A stretch of 64,000 nt of DNA, from positions 1 through 64,000 of the forward strand of contig CAZCHK010000004.1 of the NCBI GenBank assembly GCA_964498605.1, in the 5' to 3' direction. The DNA comes from JBGQAS01 sp964498605. GTDB lineage: Bacteria; Chloroflexota; Anaerolineae; Anaerolineales; Anaerolineaceae. Below are positions 45,993 to 58,224 of this stretch, piece after piece; within the stretch, counting starts at the first letter, position 1; each line of letters begins with the position of its first letter. The notes beneath the pieces are model-generated. The model made no database searches, was not told the DNA's origin, and saw nothing but the letters and a program-made list of their open reading frames with translations. The position numbers and the translations under genes are program-made.

Positions 45993-47173
45993 AAGGGAAC
46001 CTCGATCGTGAGCAGGGTACCGCTGTCTTTTTCGGATCCAATGCTCACTTTTCCATGGATCATCTGCGCTCGTTCCTTCATCGATTTCATGCCAAAACCT
46101 TCTTTCATGTGCGCAACCCCCACGCCGTTGTCGCTGATCTTCATAAAGAATTTCTTGGGATCCGAATAATCAAATTCCACCAGCATCCGGGTGGCCTGCG
46201 CGTGCTTGAGCACGTTATTGATCCCCTCCTGGGCGATGCGGTACAGGATGTACTCAACCTTGGGGCCCAGCTCCCGAACCGCTCCGGCCTTCTTCATGCT
46301 CGCTTTCATCTTCCCGCTGCGGGCGTAATCCACCAGCTTCTTAATCTGGTCGTAAAAGGACAGCTCGGTGGCGCTTTTCAACGCGAAGACCGAATTCCTG
46401 ATGTCATCCAGCGTGTCCTTCACCAGTACCCGCGCGGAGTCAAGCGACTCTCGCGCTTTGGCCGGGTTCTTATCCAGCAGTGCGTCAGCAGCCTGGATCT
46501 GCATGTGAATCGTGGTCAGCGCATGGCCCAGCCCGTCATGAATTTCGCGTGCCAACCTGTTGCGCTCCTTGGTCAGGGTCATCTCCTCGATCTCATTGGC
46601 GTACTTTTGCAGTTGCTCGTTGGCACTCGCCAGCTCAGAGGCGATCTGCTCGGTGCGGCGGCGCAGGTTTTCCTCATCCACCATTGTTTGAATGAAGATG
46701 AGCACGAACAATTGACCGGCCAGGAAGTTGAGAATGGAATTGCTCCAGCTCGCCGCCTGCCCGGCCTGGCTGATCCAGATGGTCACGCCGGTCTGTGTCA
46801 GAAGGATGAAGATATTCGCCAGCACCATCCACCCCGCGCTGAAGAGCAGGATGCTCTGGGCGATCAGCGGCAGGAACACCAGCCAGACGGTCGTCATGGG
46901 CGGCAGGATGGCGCTGATGGCGCTTGCCAGAAGGAGCTGCGTGATGAAGTAGATCACCCGCACCAGGCGCGGAGCTTCATGCACGAGCTTGTTGTACCCA
47001 TACGATCCGAGAGCAATGTAGGCGATCCCCAGCAGGATGATGCCGCTGATCGTCATGGGGCGGGCATTGAATCCCCCCGCGAAACCGGAAAAGAATGAGG
47101 TCAACACCACCAGTGCGTATGAAAAACTGATGATCTCGCTGCTTTTAATTGGGAGCCGGTTGGATTTTTGCAT
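45989..47173 (-). CDS. Membrane sensor histidine kinase (HisKA_3 type)
   Basis: A 394-residue kinase. The N-terminal about 170 residues carry six hydrophobic spans with short loops, a sensor embedded in the membrane. A short coiled coil leads to His212 in REIHDGLGHALTT, typical of HisKA_3. The ATP domain has the N box in IAQEGINNVLKHA and the G box in ISDNGVGVAHMKEGFGMKSM. There is no Shine-Dalgarno. TATAAT lies 8 nt before the ATG. Confidence 0.94.
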   Translation of the reverse strand: MQKSNRLPIKSSEIISFSYALVVLTSFFSGFAGGFNARPMTISGIILLGIAYIALGSYGYNKLVHEAPRLVRVIYFITQLLLASAISAILPPMTTVWLVFLPLIAQSILLFSAGWMVLANIFILLTQTGVTIWISQAGQAASWSNSILNFLAGQLFVLIFIQTMVDEENLRRRTEQIASELASANEQLQKYANEIEEMTLTKERNRLAREIHDGLGHALTTIHMQIQAADALLDKNPAKARESLDSARVLVKDTLDDIRNSVFALKSATELSFYDQIKKLVDYARSGKMKASMKKAGAVRELGPKVEYILYRIAQEGINNVLKHAQATRMLVEFDYSDPKKFFMKISDNGVGVAHMKEGFGMKSMKERAQMIHGKVSIGSEKDSGTLLTIEVPL

Positions 47174-47190
47174 TCTTAAAAATTATAACA
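47173..47190 (-). promoter_or_regulatory. -10 element of an apparent leaderless promoter (histidine kinase)
   Basis: On the minus strand TGTTATAAT (47182-47190) then 8 nt and the ATG. It is an extended -10 (TGnTATAAT). The 152-bp divergent region to the radical SAM gene holds nothing else clear. Confidence 0.55.
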
Positions 47191-47325
47191 TTCACCATTT
47201 TAAGGCACATGACCCTCATTGGGAATATGACCGGGGTCACACACAAACCTCCCGCGCGGTTATGCCCTGCGTGACATCAGTTTCGGCTCGCGATTGGCTA
47301 CACTCAGTGCGTCAGGAGTTTATCC

Positions 47326-48906
47326 ATGAAAATCCTTTTCATATATCCCAAGTTTCCCCGGACCTTCTGGAGCTTCACCCACGCGCTGAAGTTCATCGGA
47401 AAGAAAGCCACCAATCCCCCTCTCGGGTTGATCACAGTCGCGGCCATGCTGCCCCCGGACTGGCAAAAGAAGCTGGTCGATACCAATGTCTCGAAGCTGT
47501 CCGATCGGGACATCCTGTGGGCGGACCTGGTCTTCATCAGCGGCATGAGCGTTCAGAAACCATCCGCGGGTGAGATCATCGCGCGCTGCAAAAAGCTTGG
47601 CCGGGTTGTCGTTGCCGGGGGACCGCTCTTTCAGTACGAATCGGAGAAGTTTCCTCTCGTCGATCATTTTGTGTTCAACGAGGCCGAGATCACGCTGCCG
47701 CTGTTCCTGGCCGACCTGGCGGCGGGGAACCCCAGGCGCGTCTACAGTACGGCAGCTTTTCCGGACATCACCGTCAGCCCAAACCCTCTCTGGCATCTGC
47801 TGGACATGGCCAAATACGACGCGATGAGCGTCCAGTTCAGCCGCGGCTGCCCCTTCAACTGCGATTTTTGCGGCGTCACGGCCATGCTCGGGCATGTCCC
47901 GCGCGTGAAAACCACCTCCCAGCTGGTCTCCGAACTGGAGAGCCTGTATCAGCTGGGCTGGCGGCGCAACATCTTTATCGTGGATGACAACTTCATCGGA
48001 AACAAACGGATTTTAAAGGACGAAGTGCTGCCGGCTCTCATCGAATGGCGCAGGGACAAGCAGGGCTGCGGATTCATCACGGAGTGCTCCATCAACCTCG
48101 CCGACGACGACGAATTGCTCGACCTGATGGTCCAGGCCGGATTCCGCTCCGTGTTCATCGGCATCGAGACACCCTCCGAGGCTGGCCTGCTGGAATGTCA
48201 CAAGTCCCAAAACTGCCGCCGTAATCTGCTGGATTCCGTGCATAAACTACAGCGCGCGGGGCTGCAGGTGATGGGCGGCTTCATCGTTGGATTTGACAGT
48301 GACACGCAGGATATCTTTCAAACCCAGTTCGACTTCATCCAGCAAAGCGGCATCCTCACCGCCATGATGGGCCTGCTGCAGGCGTTTCCGGGCACGGCCC
48401 TGTACAGGCGTCTTGAAACAGAAGGCCGACTGACACCGGATATCAGCGGCAACAACACGGACATCAGCACCAACGTGATCTTCAAACAGGGCAACCGCAT
48501 GATCGAGGACGGTTTCCAGCGCCTGATCCAGCGCCTTTACTCGGCTGAAAACTTCTATAATCGCGTGCAAACCTTCCTGGATCATTTCACGATCCTGCCC
48601 ATCCCGGGTGGTTTGCGTCTAGAGGAGATCGGCGCGTTTTTCCGCAGCATCTTCCTGCTCGGCGTACTGGGACGCGAACGCAGGCAATACTGGCACTTGT
48701 TCTGGCGCACCCTGTTTCGATCTCCACGGAAGTTCCAAACCGCCATCACCATGGCGATCTACGGTCACCACTTCCGCAAGCTCAGCCAGGCGGTCAAGCC
48801 CAGGGTGGTTGAAAAGAAATCAAAAACACCACGGGAGCTCTCCTTTCCAGTCATCGCGCTTCCGGCTGCCAGAAAGGACGATTACGCCCGAAATCCCTTG
48901 AAATAA
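47326..48906 (+). CDS. B12-binding-type radical SAM protein
   Basis: A 526-residue enzyme. Residues 1 to about 130 resemble a cobalamin-binding domain (MKILFIYPKFPRTFW, NPPLGLITVAAMLP, GRVVVAGGP). The radical SAM cluster is Cys175, Cys179 and Cys182 in SRGCPFNCDFCG. The core includes FIVDDNFIGNK and VFIGIETPSE. A C-terminal region of about 150 residues resembles DUF4070. Relatives include hopanoid- and lipid-modifying methylases and unknown enzymes. The B12 His motif (DxHxxG) is not evident, so cobalamin use is uncertain. AGGAG precedes the start. Confidence 0.85.
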   Translation: MKILFIYPKFPRTFWSFTHALKFIGKKATNPPLGLITVAAMLPPDWQKKLVDTNVSKLSDRDILWADLVFISGMSVQKPSAGEIIARCKKLGRVVVAGGPLFQYESEKFPLVDHFVFNEAEITLPLFLADLAAGNPRRVYSTAAFPDITVSPNPLWHLLDMAKYDAMSVQFSRGCPFNCDFCGVTAMLGHVPRVKTTSQLVSELESLYQLGWRRNIFIVDDNFIGNKRILKDEVLPALIEWRRDKQGCGFITECSINLADDDELLDLMVQAGFRSVFIGIETPSEAGLLECHKSQNCRRNLLDSVHKLQRAGLQVMGGFIVGFDSDTQDIFQTQFDFIQQSGILTAMMGLLQAFPGTALYRRLETEGRLTPDISGNNTDISTNVIFKQGNRMIEDGFQRLIQRLYSAENFYNRVQTFLDHFTILPIPGGLRLEEIGAFFRSIFLLGVLGRERRQYWHLFWRTLFRSPRKFQTAITMAIYGHHFRKLSQAVKPRVVEKKSKTPRELSFPVIALPAARKDDYARNPLK

Positions 48907-48981
48907 CAGTCTTCTGACAGGTTTGAATCAGATACGGCAGGTCTGCACTCCTGGAATGGGTTTTTATCCAACCAACAAGCA

Positions 48982-49647
48982 TCAATCCAGGGTGTCGTCT
49001 ATAAAACAGCGCGTAAAACTCGGAAAGATGAACACGTCCGGTGTGATCGCTAGCTGAACCATGCCATCGCTGATGGTCTGGGTCGTGCCGGGGAACGTAT
49101 GGGTGTAGGCGGGTATGCTGTAGAAATAATCCTCTCCCAACCCTCCCTCGAGTTCAAGGTCCCCCAGCTGGGTGTCATGCAGCACGGTCACCTGTGAGAA
49201 TTCGAACAGGGCATCCACCTGGAGGACGATTTCACAATCCGGGTAAGGCCGAAATTCAACGTTGTATGTATAGGTTGCCGGCACCTGCCCGGTTGTGGCA
49301 GCGCTTCCCCCTGAGCCGCCTACTATCATGCTGCGAATTGCCTCCACGTCGCACAGGATCTCTTTCTCCTGCGTTGTTTTCACGCTCTGAAGAGGCTTGT
49401 TCTTGGAAAGAGGAACAACGATCGTATGCACGGTGTCACAGCTGACGACAAAGAACTCCTGATCCACCCCGTACACGATCTGGACCCAAAAAGTGCCCTG
49501 ATCGGTGTAGGTGACTGGTCCGGTCCCTTCGATGTCAATGTCGTAGGTGTCATCCTTATTGAATAGATCCGCCAGCGAAAGCTCGCAGCCTGCCGTGAAT
49601 ACGATCAAGACAATGGCGGCCAATAGCGTGACCTGCTTGAATTTCAT
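48982..49647 (-). CDS. Lipoprotein of unknown function
   Basis: A 221-residue lipoprotein with lipobox FTAGC (Cys21). The mature part is acidic and Thr/Val-rich. It reads like a beta-sandwich with four or five Cys (VSCDTVHT, EILCDVEAI, YPDCEIVLQV, FTRCFIDD) that could form disulfides outside the cell. AGGAGGTGA gives a strong ribosome site and TATAAT lies upstream. No family recognised. Confidence 0.8.
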   Translation of the reverse strand: MKFKQVTLLAAIVLIVFTAGCELSLADLFNKDDTYDIDIEGTGPVTYTDQGTFWVQIVYGVDQEFFVVSCDTVHTIVVPLSKNKPLQSVKTTQEKEILCDVEAIRSMIVGGSGGSAATTGQVPATYTYNVEFRPYPDCEIVLQVDALFEFSQVTVLHDTQLGDLELEGGLGEDYFYSIPAYTHTFPGTTQTISDGMVQLAITPDVFIFPSFTRCFIDDTLD

Positions 49648-49700
49648 CTCACCTCCTCATCATCAAGATCATTATACAAACGATGATGTGGAAAAAACAA

Positions 49701-49733
49701 TCAAAAGAGGACCGGGGCTCTTCACCCGGTCCT
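49701..49733 (-). terminator. Intrinsic terminator of glyQS
   Basis: A 9-bp perfect stem (49708-49716 with 49725-49733, AGGACCGGG) then TTTTGA on the minus strand. It lies about 35 nt after the glyQS stop. Confidence 0.8.
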
Positions 49734-49766
49734 GGTAAAAGGTAAACTCTGAAATATATTGAATTC

Positions 49767-52769
<3,003 letters not shown>

Positions 52770-52801
52770 GGACCTCTCCAAATTGAATGCAATCTGGAAA
52801 G

Positions 52802-52810
52802 ATTATAACA
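52802..52810 (-). promoter_or_regulatory. Extended -10 promoter element of glyQS
   Basis: TGTTATAAT on the minus strand about 33 nt before the glyQS ATG. Leader with GGAGAGG ribosome site. No strong -35. Confidence 0.55.
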
Positions 52811-52870
52811 TTGCGATGATTGACTTCCCCTGATCCGAACTTTCCTGCTCAAAACGGTGGCTGAACCTGT

Positions 52871-53329
52871 TTACTGAAAAGCCTCCAGAACTTCGGCGCT
52901 GTGCTCAGCTGGTTTGACATCCTTGAAGATGCGCTTCACCTTTCCCTCCGGGTCGATCAGGAAAGTTGTGCGGAAGATGCCGTCGTACTCACGCCCCATC
53001 ATTTTTTTTCTGCCCCACACCCCGTACAACTCGCACACTTTATGATCCTCATCGGCCAGCAGCGTGAAAGGTAAATGATACTTTTCCTTGAACCTGGCAT
53101 GTGCTTTGGTGGAATCCGCACTCACGCCCAGGATCACCACGCCCGCCTTCTCGTATGCCGAGTAATCATCCCTGAAACTACAGGCTTCAGCCGTACAACC
53201 GGGCGTGTCATCTTTGGGGTAAAAGTACAGCACAACCGACTTTCCCCGGTAATCAGACAACCTGTGTTTCGTGTTCTTCTCATCCAACAATTCAAAATCT
53301 GGAGCTGTTAGGTTTTCAGCAATCGTCAT
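52871..53329 (-). CDS. bcp: Thioredoxin-dependent peroxiredoxin (Bcp/PrxQ)
   Basis: A 152-residue peroxide reductase. The peroxidatic Cys45 and resolving Cys50 lie in DDTPGCTAEACSFRD, five residues apart as in PrxQ. FYPKD precedes them. It would reduce peroxides with thioredoxin, useful to an anaerobe exposed to oxygen. GAGAGG precedes the ATG. Confidence 0.95.
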   Translation of the reverse strand: MTIAENLTAPDFELLDEKNTKHRLSDYRGKSVVLYFYPKDDTPGCTAEACSFRDDYSAYEKAGVVILGVSADSTKAHARFKEKYHLPFTLLADEDHKVCELYGVWGRKKMMGREYDGIFRTTFLIDPEGKVKRIFKDVKPAEHSAEVLEAFQ

Positions 53330-53419
53330 GTCACACCTCTCTATTGATAGGTTAACATAAGGGATGAGAATTTGCTATTAACAGTGTATTAATCTGGGGT
53401 GATCAAAAGACCGGCTTCT

Positions 53420-55303
53420 TTATTCCCCCGGCATTTCCATGCTCATCTTTTCCCATTCGTTCAAGCGCTCATCCAGCAGCCTCTGCAGGCTGACAATCTC
53501 CTGTCCAAGCGTATAGATGCGCCGAGATTCCTTCGGAAGAGCCTGCATTTGGACGCTCAGGCTCTCGAGATCGCGTTCCAGCTGGGCGATTTCTTCCTCA
53601 AGGCTGCTTACCTGCTCCCGCTTTTTCCGCAGCTGATCCTTGCTGAGGCTTGCACGTGTTGCCTGCTCACGCGCATTTCCTTTGCTGGGTTGTTTTTCAG
53701 ACGCGCCTGCCTGCCGCGATGAGCGATACTCGCTGTATGTGCCTTTGAAAACCGTCATGGAGCGCTCATCCGGATCCACCTCCCAGATCTGCGTCGCCAG
53801 CGCATCGATCAGGTAGCGGTCATGCGAGACCAGCAGGATGGTTCCTTTGTAGTCACCCAGAATGCCCTGCAGGATATCCTGGGACGGCAGATCAAGGTGA
53901 TTGGTCGGTTCATCCAGCAGCAGCAGATTCGCTCCCCGCAGCGCCAGGCAGGCCAGCGCCAGCCGTCCGCGTTCTCCGCCCGAAAGGGTGTCCACGGTCA
54001 TGAAAACATCCTCCCCGGTAAACAAAAAACTGGCCAGGTAATCGCGTACCTGTCCGGGCAGCCACTTGGGTTCCAGCGCCTCAATCTCCTCCATCAGCGT
54101 CCAATCAGCGTGTAGTCCCTCGTGGGCCTGCGCGAAGTAACCCACATTCAAACTTGCTCCCAGCTGCGCTTCGCCAGCGTATGGTGGCATCTTCTCAAGG
54201 ATCGTTTTCAGGAAGGTGGTTTTTCCGGCGCCATTCGGTCCCAAAATCGCAGCGCATTCTCCGCGCTTCAATATCAGGTCCGGGACACTGAACAGCGCGT
54301 GCCCCTCATCAGCATATCCAACCTGCAGATCATATGTGCGCAGGACAAGATCCCCCGATCTTCCACCTGATTCCAACTTCAGGTGCAGGCTGCGTTTTTT
54401 CCTAGGCGCGGAGAGGCGGCTTTCAACAAGCAGGCGGGACAGCCTGCGCAGCCGCCCTTTCGCCTGGTTGGTGTTCTGCCCGGCAATGTTCCTGCGGATG
54501 TAGTCCTCTTCCTTCTCGATATGCTCATTCTGTTTTTCGTATTCCTGCATGCGCCGCTCGTATCGCTCAGCCCGCTGCAGCAGGTAAGCAGAATAGTTGC
54601 CGCGGTAGATTTCCAGTTCTGGTGTCATCTCCCAGATGGTACTGACCGCCCGGTCCAGGAAGTATCGGTCATGCGAGACAGTCAGCATGGCGCCCTGCCA
54701 CCTGCTGAAGTAATCTTCCAACCACTCCACAGCAGCGATGTCCAAGTGATTGGTCGGCTCGTCCATCAGCAGCAGGTCCGGACTGTCCAGCAGGAGCTTC
54801 GCCAGCAGCGCGCGGGTGCGCTGCCCGCCGGACAGCTGCGCCAGCGGCCGCTGCTCATCCTCACGAGTAAATCCCAAACCGCTGAGCGTCTGGCGGATGG
54901 TCAGTTCATAAGTGTAGCCACCCTGGTGTTCAAACTCACGCTGCAGGGTGCCGTAGTCATCCAGATCTTCTCCCTGCTGAAGGCGTTCCTCCATCCTGTG
55001 CAGGGTATCCTGCTTCGCGATCAGGTTCTTAAAGACCAGCAGGCATTCGTCCCACAGGGTGTTCCTGCTCTCAAACTGGGCTTCCTGGGGCAGGTATCCG
55101 ACGCGGATCCCCTTGGCTTTCTGGACCTTTCCCCCGGATGCCTCTTCCAGCCCGACCAGGATGCGCAGCAAGGTCGTTTTTCCGATCCCGTTGACGCCCA
55201 GAAGACCGATCCTGGACATGCGGGGAACAGCAAAGCTGATGCCGGCGAAAATATCGTTGGCACCAAATGATTTGGACAGGTTATTGACTGTGATCAAGGA
55301 CAT
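53420..55303 (-). CDS. ABC-F family ATPase
   Basis: A 627-residue protein with two ABC ATPase domains and no membrane spans. Walker A sites are GVNGIGKTTLL and GPNGAGKTTFL. Signatures are LSGGQRTRALLA and LSGGERGRLALA, with Walker B LLMDEPTNH and LLLDEPTNH. The linker and C-terminal coiled coil (about 540-627) fit ABC-F proteins (Uup, EttA, YfmR, antibiotic-resistance members), which act on the ribosome. I chose the ATG at 55303; the longer start is upstream of family sequence. Specific subfamily not decided. Confidence 0.93.
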   Translation of the reverse strand: MSLITVNNLSKSFGANDIFAGISFAVPRMSRIGLLGVNGIGKTTLLRILVGLEEASGGKVQKAKGIRVGYLPQEAQFESRNTLWDECLLVFKNLIAKQDTLHRMEERLQQGEDLDDYGTLQREFEHQGGYTYELTIRQTLSGLGFTREDEQRPLAQLSGGQRTRALLAKLLLDSPDLLLMDEPTNHLDIAAVEWLEDYFSRWQGAMLTVSHDRYFLDRAVSTIWEMTPELEIYRGNYSAYLLQRAERYERRMQEYEKQNEHIEKEEDYIRRNIAGQNTNQAKGRLRRLSRLLVESRLSAPRKKRSLHLKLESGGRSGDLVLRTYDLQVGYADEGHALFSVPDLILKRGECAAILGPNGAGKTTFLKTILEKMPPYAGEAQLGASLNVGYFAQAHEGLHADWTLMEEIEALEPKWLPGQVRDYLASFLFTGEDVFMTVDTLSGGERGRLALACLALRGANLLLLDEPTNHLDLPSQDILQGILGDYKGTILLVSHDRYLIDALATQIWEVDPDERSMTVFKGTYSEYRSSRQAGASEKQPSKGNAREQATRASLSKDQLRKKREQVSSLEEEIAQLERDLESLSVQMQALPKESRRIYTLGQEIVSLQRLLDERLNEWEKMSMEMPGE

Positions 55304-55354
55304 GTTTGCCCCGTTTCGCGTGGCAAGTATACCATGCAGAACCCTTGTCTTATT

Positions 55355-55363
55355 TGTTATAAT
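55355..55363 (+). promoter_or_regulatory. Extended -10 promoter element of the DUF11/TolB gene
   Basis: TGTTATAAT, 23 nt before the ATG at 55387. A purine-rich GGAGGAG lies 4 nt before the start. Divergent from the ABC-F gene. Confidence 0.55.
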
Positions 55364-55386
55364 CATTTAATGGCGCGGAGGAGAAT

Positions 55387-57876
55387 ATGGCAGGAAAAGT
55401 AAACTTAAAAGAAACGTTCAGCAAACCCAGTGTGCAGTGGACGATCATCGCCATCCTTTTGCTGACATTCATCGTGATCATGTTTTCAGTGTTCAATGCA
55501 GTCAAAGCCCCCGCGCTGCCACCCACGGTGGCTGTCGTCACCGCCGGGCAGAATGCAACCGTCGAGAGCATCCTCACCGCCACCGCTGAAGCCTCGCGAA
55601 ATATCTTCCCAGCGACCTGGACGGTAACCGCAACGAACACTGCCCCGCCTGCCGCGACCTCAACATTGACTCCGACCATAACAAACACAGGCGCTGTCAC
55701 TCTGACAGCGACCCGCACCCTCACCAGGACTCCCACGCGCACAAAGACCGTCGCCTATACCTTTAAAACTGCAACACCAATCAAAACCAAGACTCCCACC
55801 AGGACCCCTACGGTGGCAGGAAAATTGAGTATCAGCATGCTGCCAGCGTCGCAGACTTTCCTCACAGGAGGCACCGCCACATTTACAGTGACCGTCACCA
55901 ACATTGGCGCGGTGACTGTCACGGATATCATCACGGATGACACGCTTGCCCCGAACTGCAGTAAAAGCCTGGGAACGCTTGCTCCCGGCGCGTCCACGAC
56001 GTATTCCTGCACAAAAACTGGCGTGACGGCATCCTTCACAAATTTCATTTCCGCCATGGGACGTGACCCTGCCTGGAGGGATGTGTGGACGAACACAACT
56101 GCTGCCGTGGTGGTCACAGTAGCAACACCGCATATCACGCTTACCAAAATCGCCAATGTCCCGTCATTCAATTCCACAGGCCAGACCATCACCTACACCA
56201 TCACGGCCATCAACGACGGAAACGTGGATCTGACCAACGTCACCATCTCGGATCCCATCCTGGGCACATTAACCTGTATACAGCCGATCACCCTGGCGCC
56301 ATCGGGGACTCTGGTCTGCACAGGCACGCACGCTACTACTCAAGCGGATCTGGATGCGGGGACCTTCGCCAACACGGCGTCCGTATCCGGCACATCTCCA
56401 TCCAGCATGGTTGTGACGGCGACCGCCACCCACACCCTCTCAAGCTCTGCTGTCGCCTCGGTGGCCATCTCCAAGTCACCCGATTCACCGAGTTTTGACT
56501 ACGGCAGCGCGGCTTCGTTCACCATCACCGTCACCAATGACGGCCCCATCACCTTATCCGCCGTCTCTGTCAGTGACGCCCTTTCCCCGGACTGCGTCCG
56601 TGCCGCTCTTGGATCACTGGCTCCCGGTGCGTCCGCGAGCTATTCTTGTTCGGCAGCGAACGTCACGGCTGACTTCACCAACTCCGCCACGGTGTCTGCC
56701 ACTCCGGCCACCGGTTCCGCGGTAACTGACACGGCCACCGCGAATGTTGTCGTTTTGTACAACCCGGTTCTTTCATTGATAAAATCCGTCTCGGATGTCA
56801 CCTACAGCACAGGCGAGACGCTCACCTACACGCTCACGGCAGCCAATCAAGGCAATGTCACGCTGACCAATGTGTCCATCTCGGATCCAAAGCTGGGCAC
56901 GCTAGACTGTACCCCGACCCAGCCCGCAACGCTGCTCTCGGGAGAGTCCATGATATGCACCGCGGATCACCTGGTCACAGCCGACGACCTGGCGTACGGC
57001 GCGATCTACAACACCGCGGAAGCCACAGCAACCACGCCCAAAGGCGCCACCCTGACGGACAGCGATTTCATCACGGTTCTGGCCAGCCCCGTGCCTGACC
57101 GCGTCGCCTTCACGGTTGACGTGGATTCGGACGGCCAGCGGGAGATTGTCAGCATGGCAACCGACGGGTCAGCCGTGCAGACAATCAACAATGTCCTGGA
57201 TATGCATTTCGGTGATTGGGCAGCTTCCCGTGACTGGATGGTCTTTTCCACAGATACAGGCACACTTTACCGCATACGGCCGGATGGCACCGAGCTGACC
57301 CTGATTCCCAACCAGCCTTCCGGCAGCAATATGCAGGCGGAATGGTCACCCAACAACAACTGGATCGTATTTGTCAATGTTAACGCAAGCCAGACTGACC
57401 TGTACATGATCCAGCCGGATGGATCCAATCTCACCCGGCTGACAAATGACGCCGCGGTTGAAACCGATCCCTCCTGGGTGGCAGGCAGCACGGAGATCTA
57501 CTTTGTTTATTCCGGTGATCCCGATATATACAAGCTGACCGTCTCTCCCGTAGGCACACCGACAATCCTGGTGGATCTCACCGGAGGGTCCAGCGCGTCC
57601 CCGCACGGCAACACGGCCGGTACTGCCATCATCTTCGCCCGCGATGCAGTGGATGGCAACCTGTGGGACATTTACACCGCGGACAGCAGCGGTGGAAGCA
57701 TTGCAGCAATGACTGGTCTCAACAACACCTTCAACCAAACGCAGCCCGCATTTTCGCGCGACGGTACGACGGTTATCTACCTGTCCGATGCGACAGGTGC
57801 TGTTGAGGTCTATATTGGAACCACGGCAGTTCCCAACGCCTGGAGCGGCGAGGCTTACCCGGCCTGGATGCCCTAA
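55387..57876 (+). CDS. Membrane-anchored surface protein with four DUF11 repeats and TolB-like propeller
   Basis: An 829-residue exported protein. A single span near 17-39 with a basic cytoplasmic end would anchor it. A Thr/Pro-rich linker (about 70-143) precedes four DUF11-like modules of about 105 residues, near 144, 250, 359 and 461. Modules 1 and 3 share a Cys pair and PGAS-x-YSC ending; modules 2 and 4 share GNVxLTNVxISDPxLGTL, so they alternate A-B-A-B. From about 568 a TolB-type beta-propeller follows, with repeats such as SNLTRLTNDAAVETDPSWV. The function is probably surface binding or display. Its terminator lies at 57896. Confidence 0.85.
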   Translation: MAGKVNLKETFSKPSVQWTIIAILLLTFIVIMFSVFNAVKAPALPPTVAVVTAGQNATVESILTATAEASRNIFPATWTVTATNTAPPAATSTLTPTITNTGAVTLTATRTLTRTPTRTKTVAYTFKTATPIKTKTPTRTPTVAGKLSISMLPASQTFLTGGTATFTVTVTNIGAVTVTDIITDDTLAPNCSKSLGTLAPGASTTYSCTKTGVTASFTNFISAMGRDPAWRDVWTNTTAAVVVTVATPHITLTKIANVPSFNSTGQTITYTITAINDGNVDLTNVTISDPILGTLTCIQPITLAPSGTLVCTGTHATTQADLDAGTFANTASVSGTSPSSMVVTATATHTLSSSAVASVAISKSPDSPSFDYGSAASFTITVTNDGPITLSAVSVSDALSPDCVRAALGSLAPGASASYSCSAANVTADFTNSATVSATPATGSAVTDTATANVVVLYNPVLSLIKSVSDVTYSTGETLTYTLTAANQGNVTLTNVSISDPKLGTLDCTPTQPATLLSGESMICTADHLVTADDLAYGAIYNTAEATATTPKGATLTDSDFITVLASPVPDRVAFTVDVDSDGQREIVSMATDGSAVQTINNVLDMHFGDWAASRDWMVFSTDTGTLYRIRPDGTELTLIPNQPSGSNMQAEWSPNNNWIVFVNVNASQTDLYMIQPDGSNLTRLTNDAAVETDPSWVAGSTEIYFVYSGDPDIYKLTVSPVGTPTILVDLTGGSSASPHGNTAGTAIIFARDAVDGNLWDIYTADSSGGSIAAMTGLNNTFNQTQPAFSRDGTTVIYLSDATGAVEVYIGTTAVPNAWSGEAYPAWMP

Positions 57877-58224
57877 TCTTCTCTTTTCTGACTGTAAGTC
57901 CCCGAACACGAGATGTCGGGGACTTTTTCTTGGCAGACTGTGTTCTATCTTCTCGGCCTCACATCGGGTCAAATGACTCGCGTAGCGCAGGCCAGCCATT
58001 CGGTCAAAAGATAGTGTAACCAAATAACTGGAAAATCACGAGGAGACCAGGGATTCTTACCAATCATCAATTTCAGGACAGACTTCGCAAAGCGCTTTTT
58101 CTCATGCCAGCAGCAGAGCTGTTTATTGGGGTTCAAGCGCGCCTTTGGGAAGTGTTTCCCTCTACTACGATGTGGAATGGCGGGAGCCCACGTGTCACAC
58201 TCAAGATCATTTTTTTTGTTTGAC
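57877..58224. other. Region without a convincing gene
   Basis: Apart from the terminator at 57896-57930 I see no gene. A minus-strand frame of 90 residues (58241 to 57969) is rich in Lys, Arg, Cys and Trp, has no ribosome site and overlaps the next gene's end. Confidence 0.5.
57896..57930 (+). terminator. Intrinsic terminator of the DUF11/TolB gene
   Basis: A 10-bp perfect stem (57896-57905 with 57916-57925, AAGTCCCCGA) with a 10-nt loop and a T5 tract. It lies 20 nt after the stop codon. Confidence 0.88.

Noticed and set aside
55700..55810. Short tandem-like ACC/ACT repeats
   Set aside because: They encode the Thr/Pro linker of the surface protein; no regular DNA unit or CRISPR spacing.
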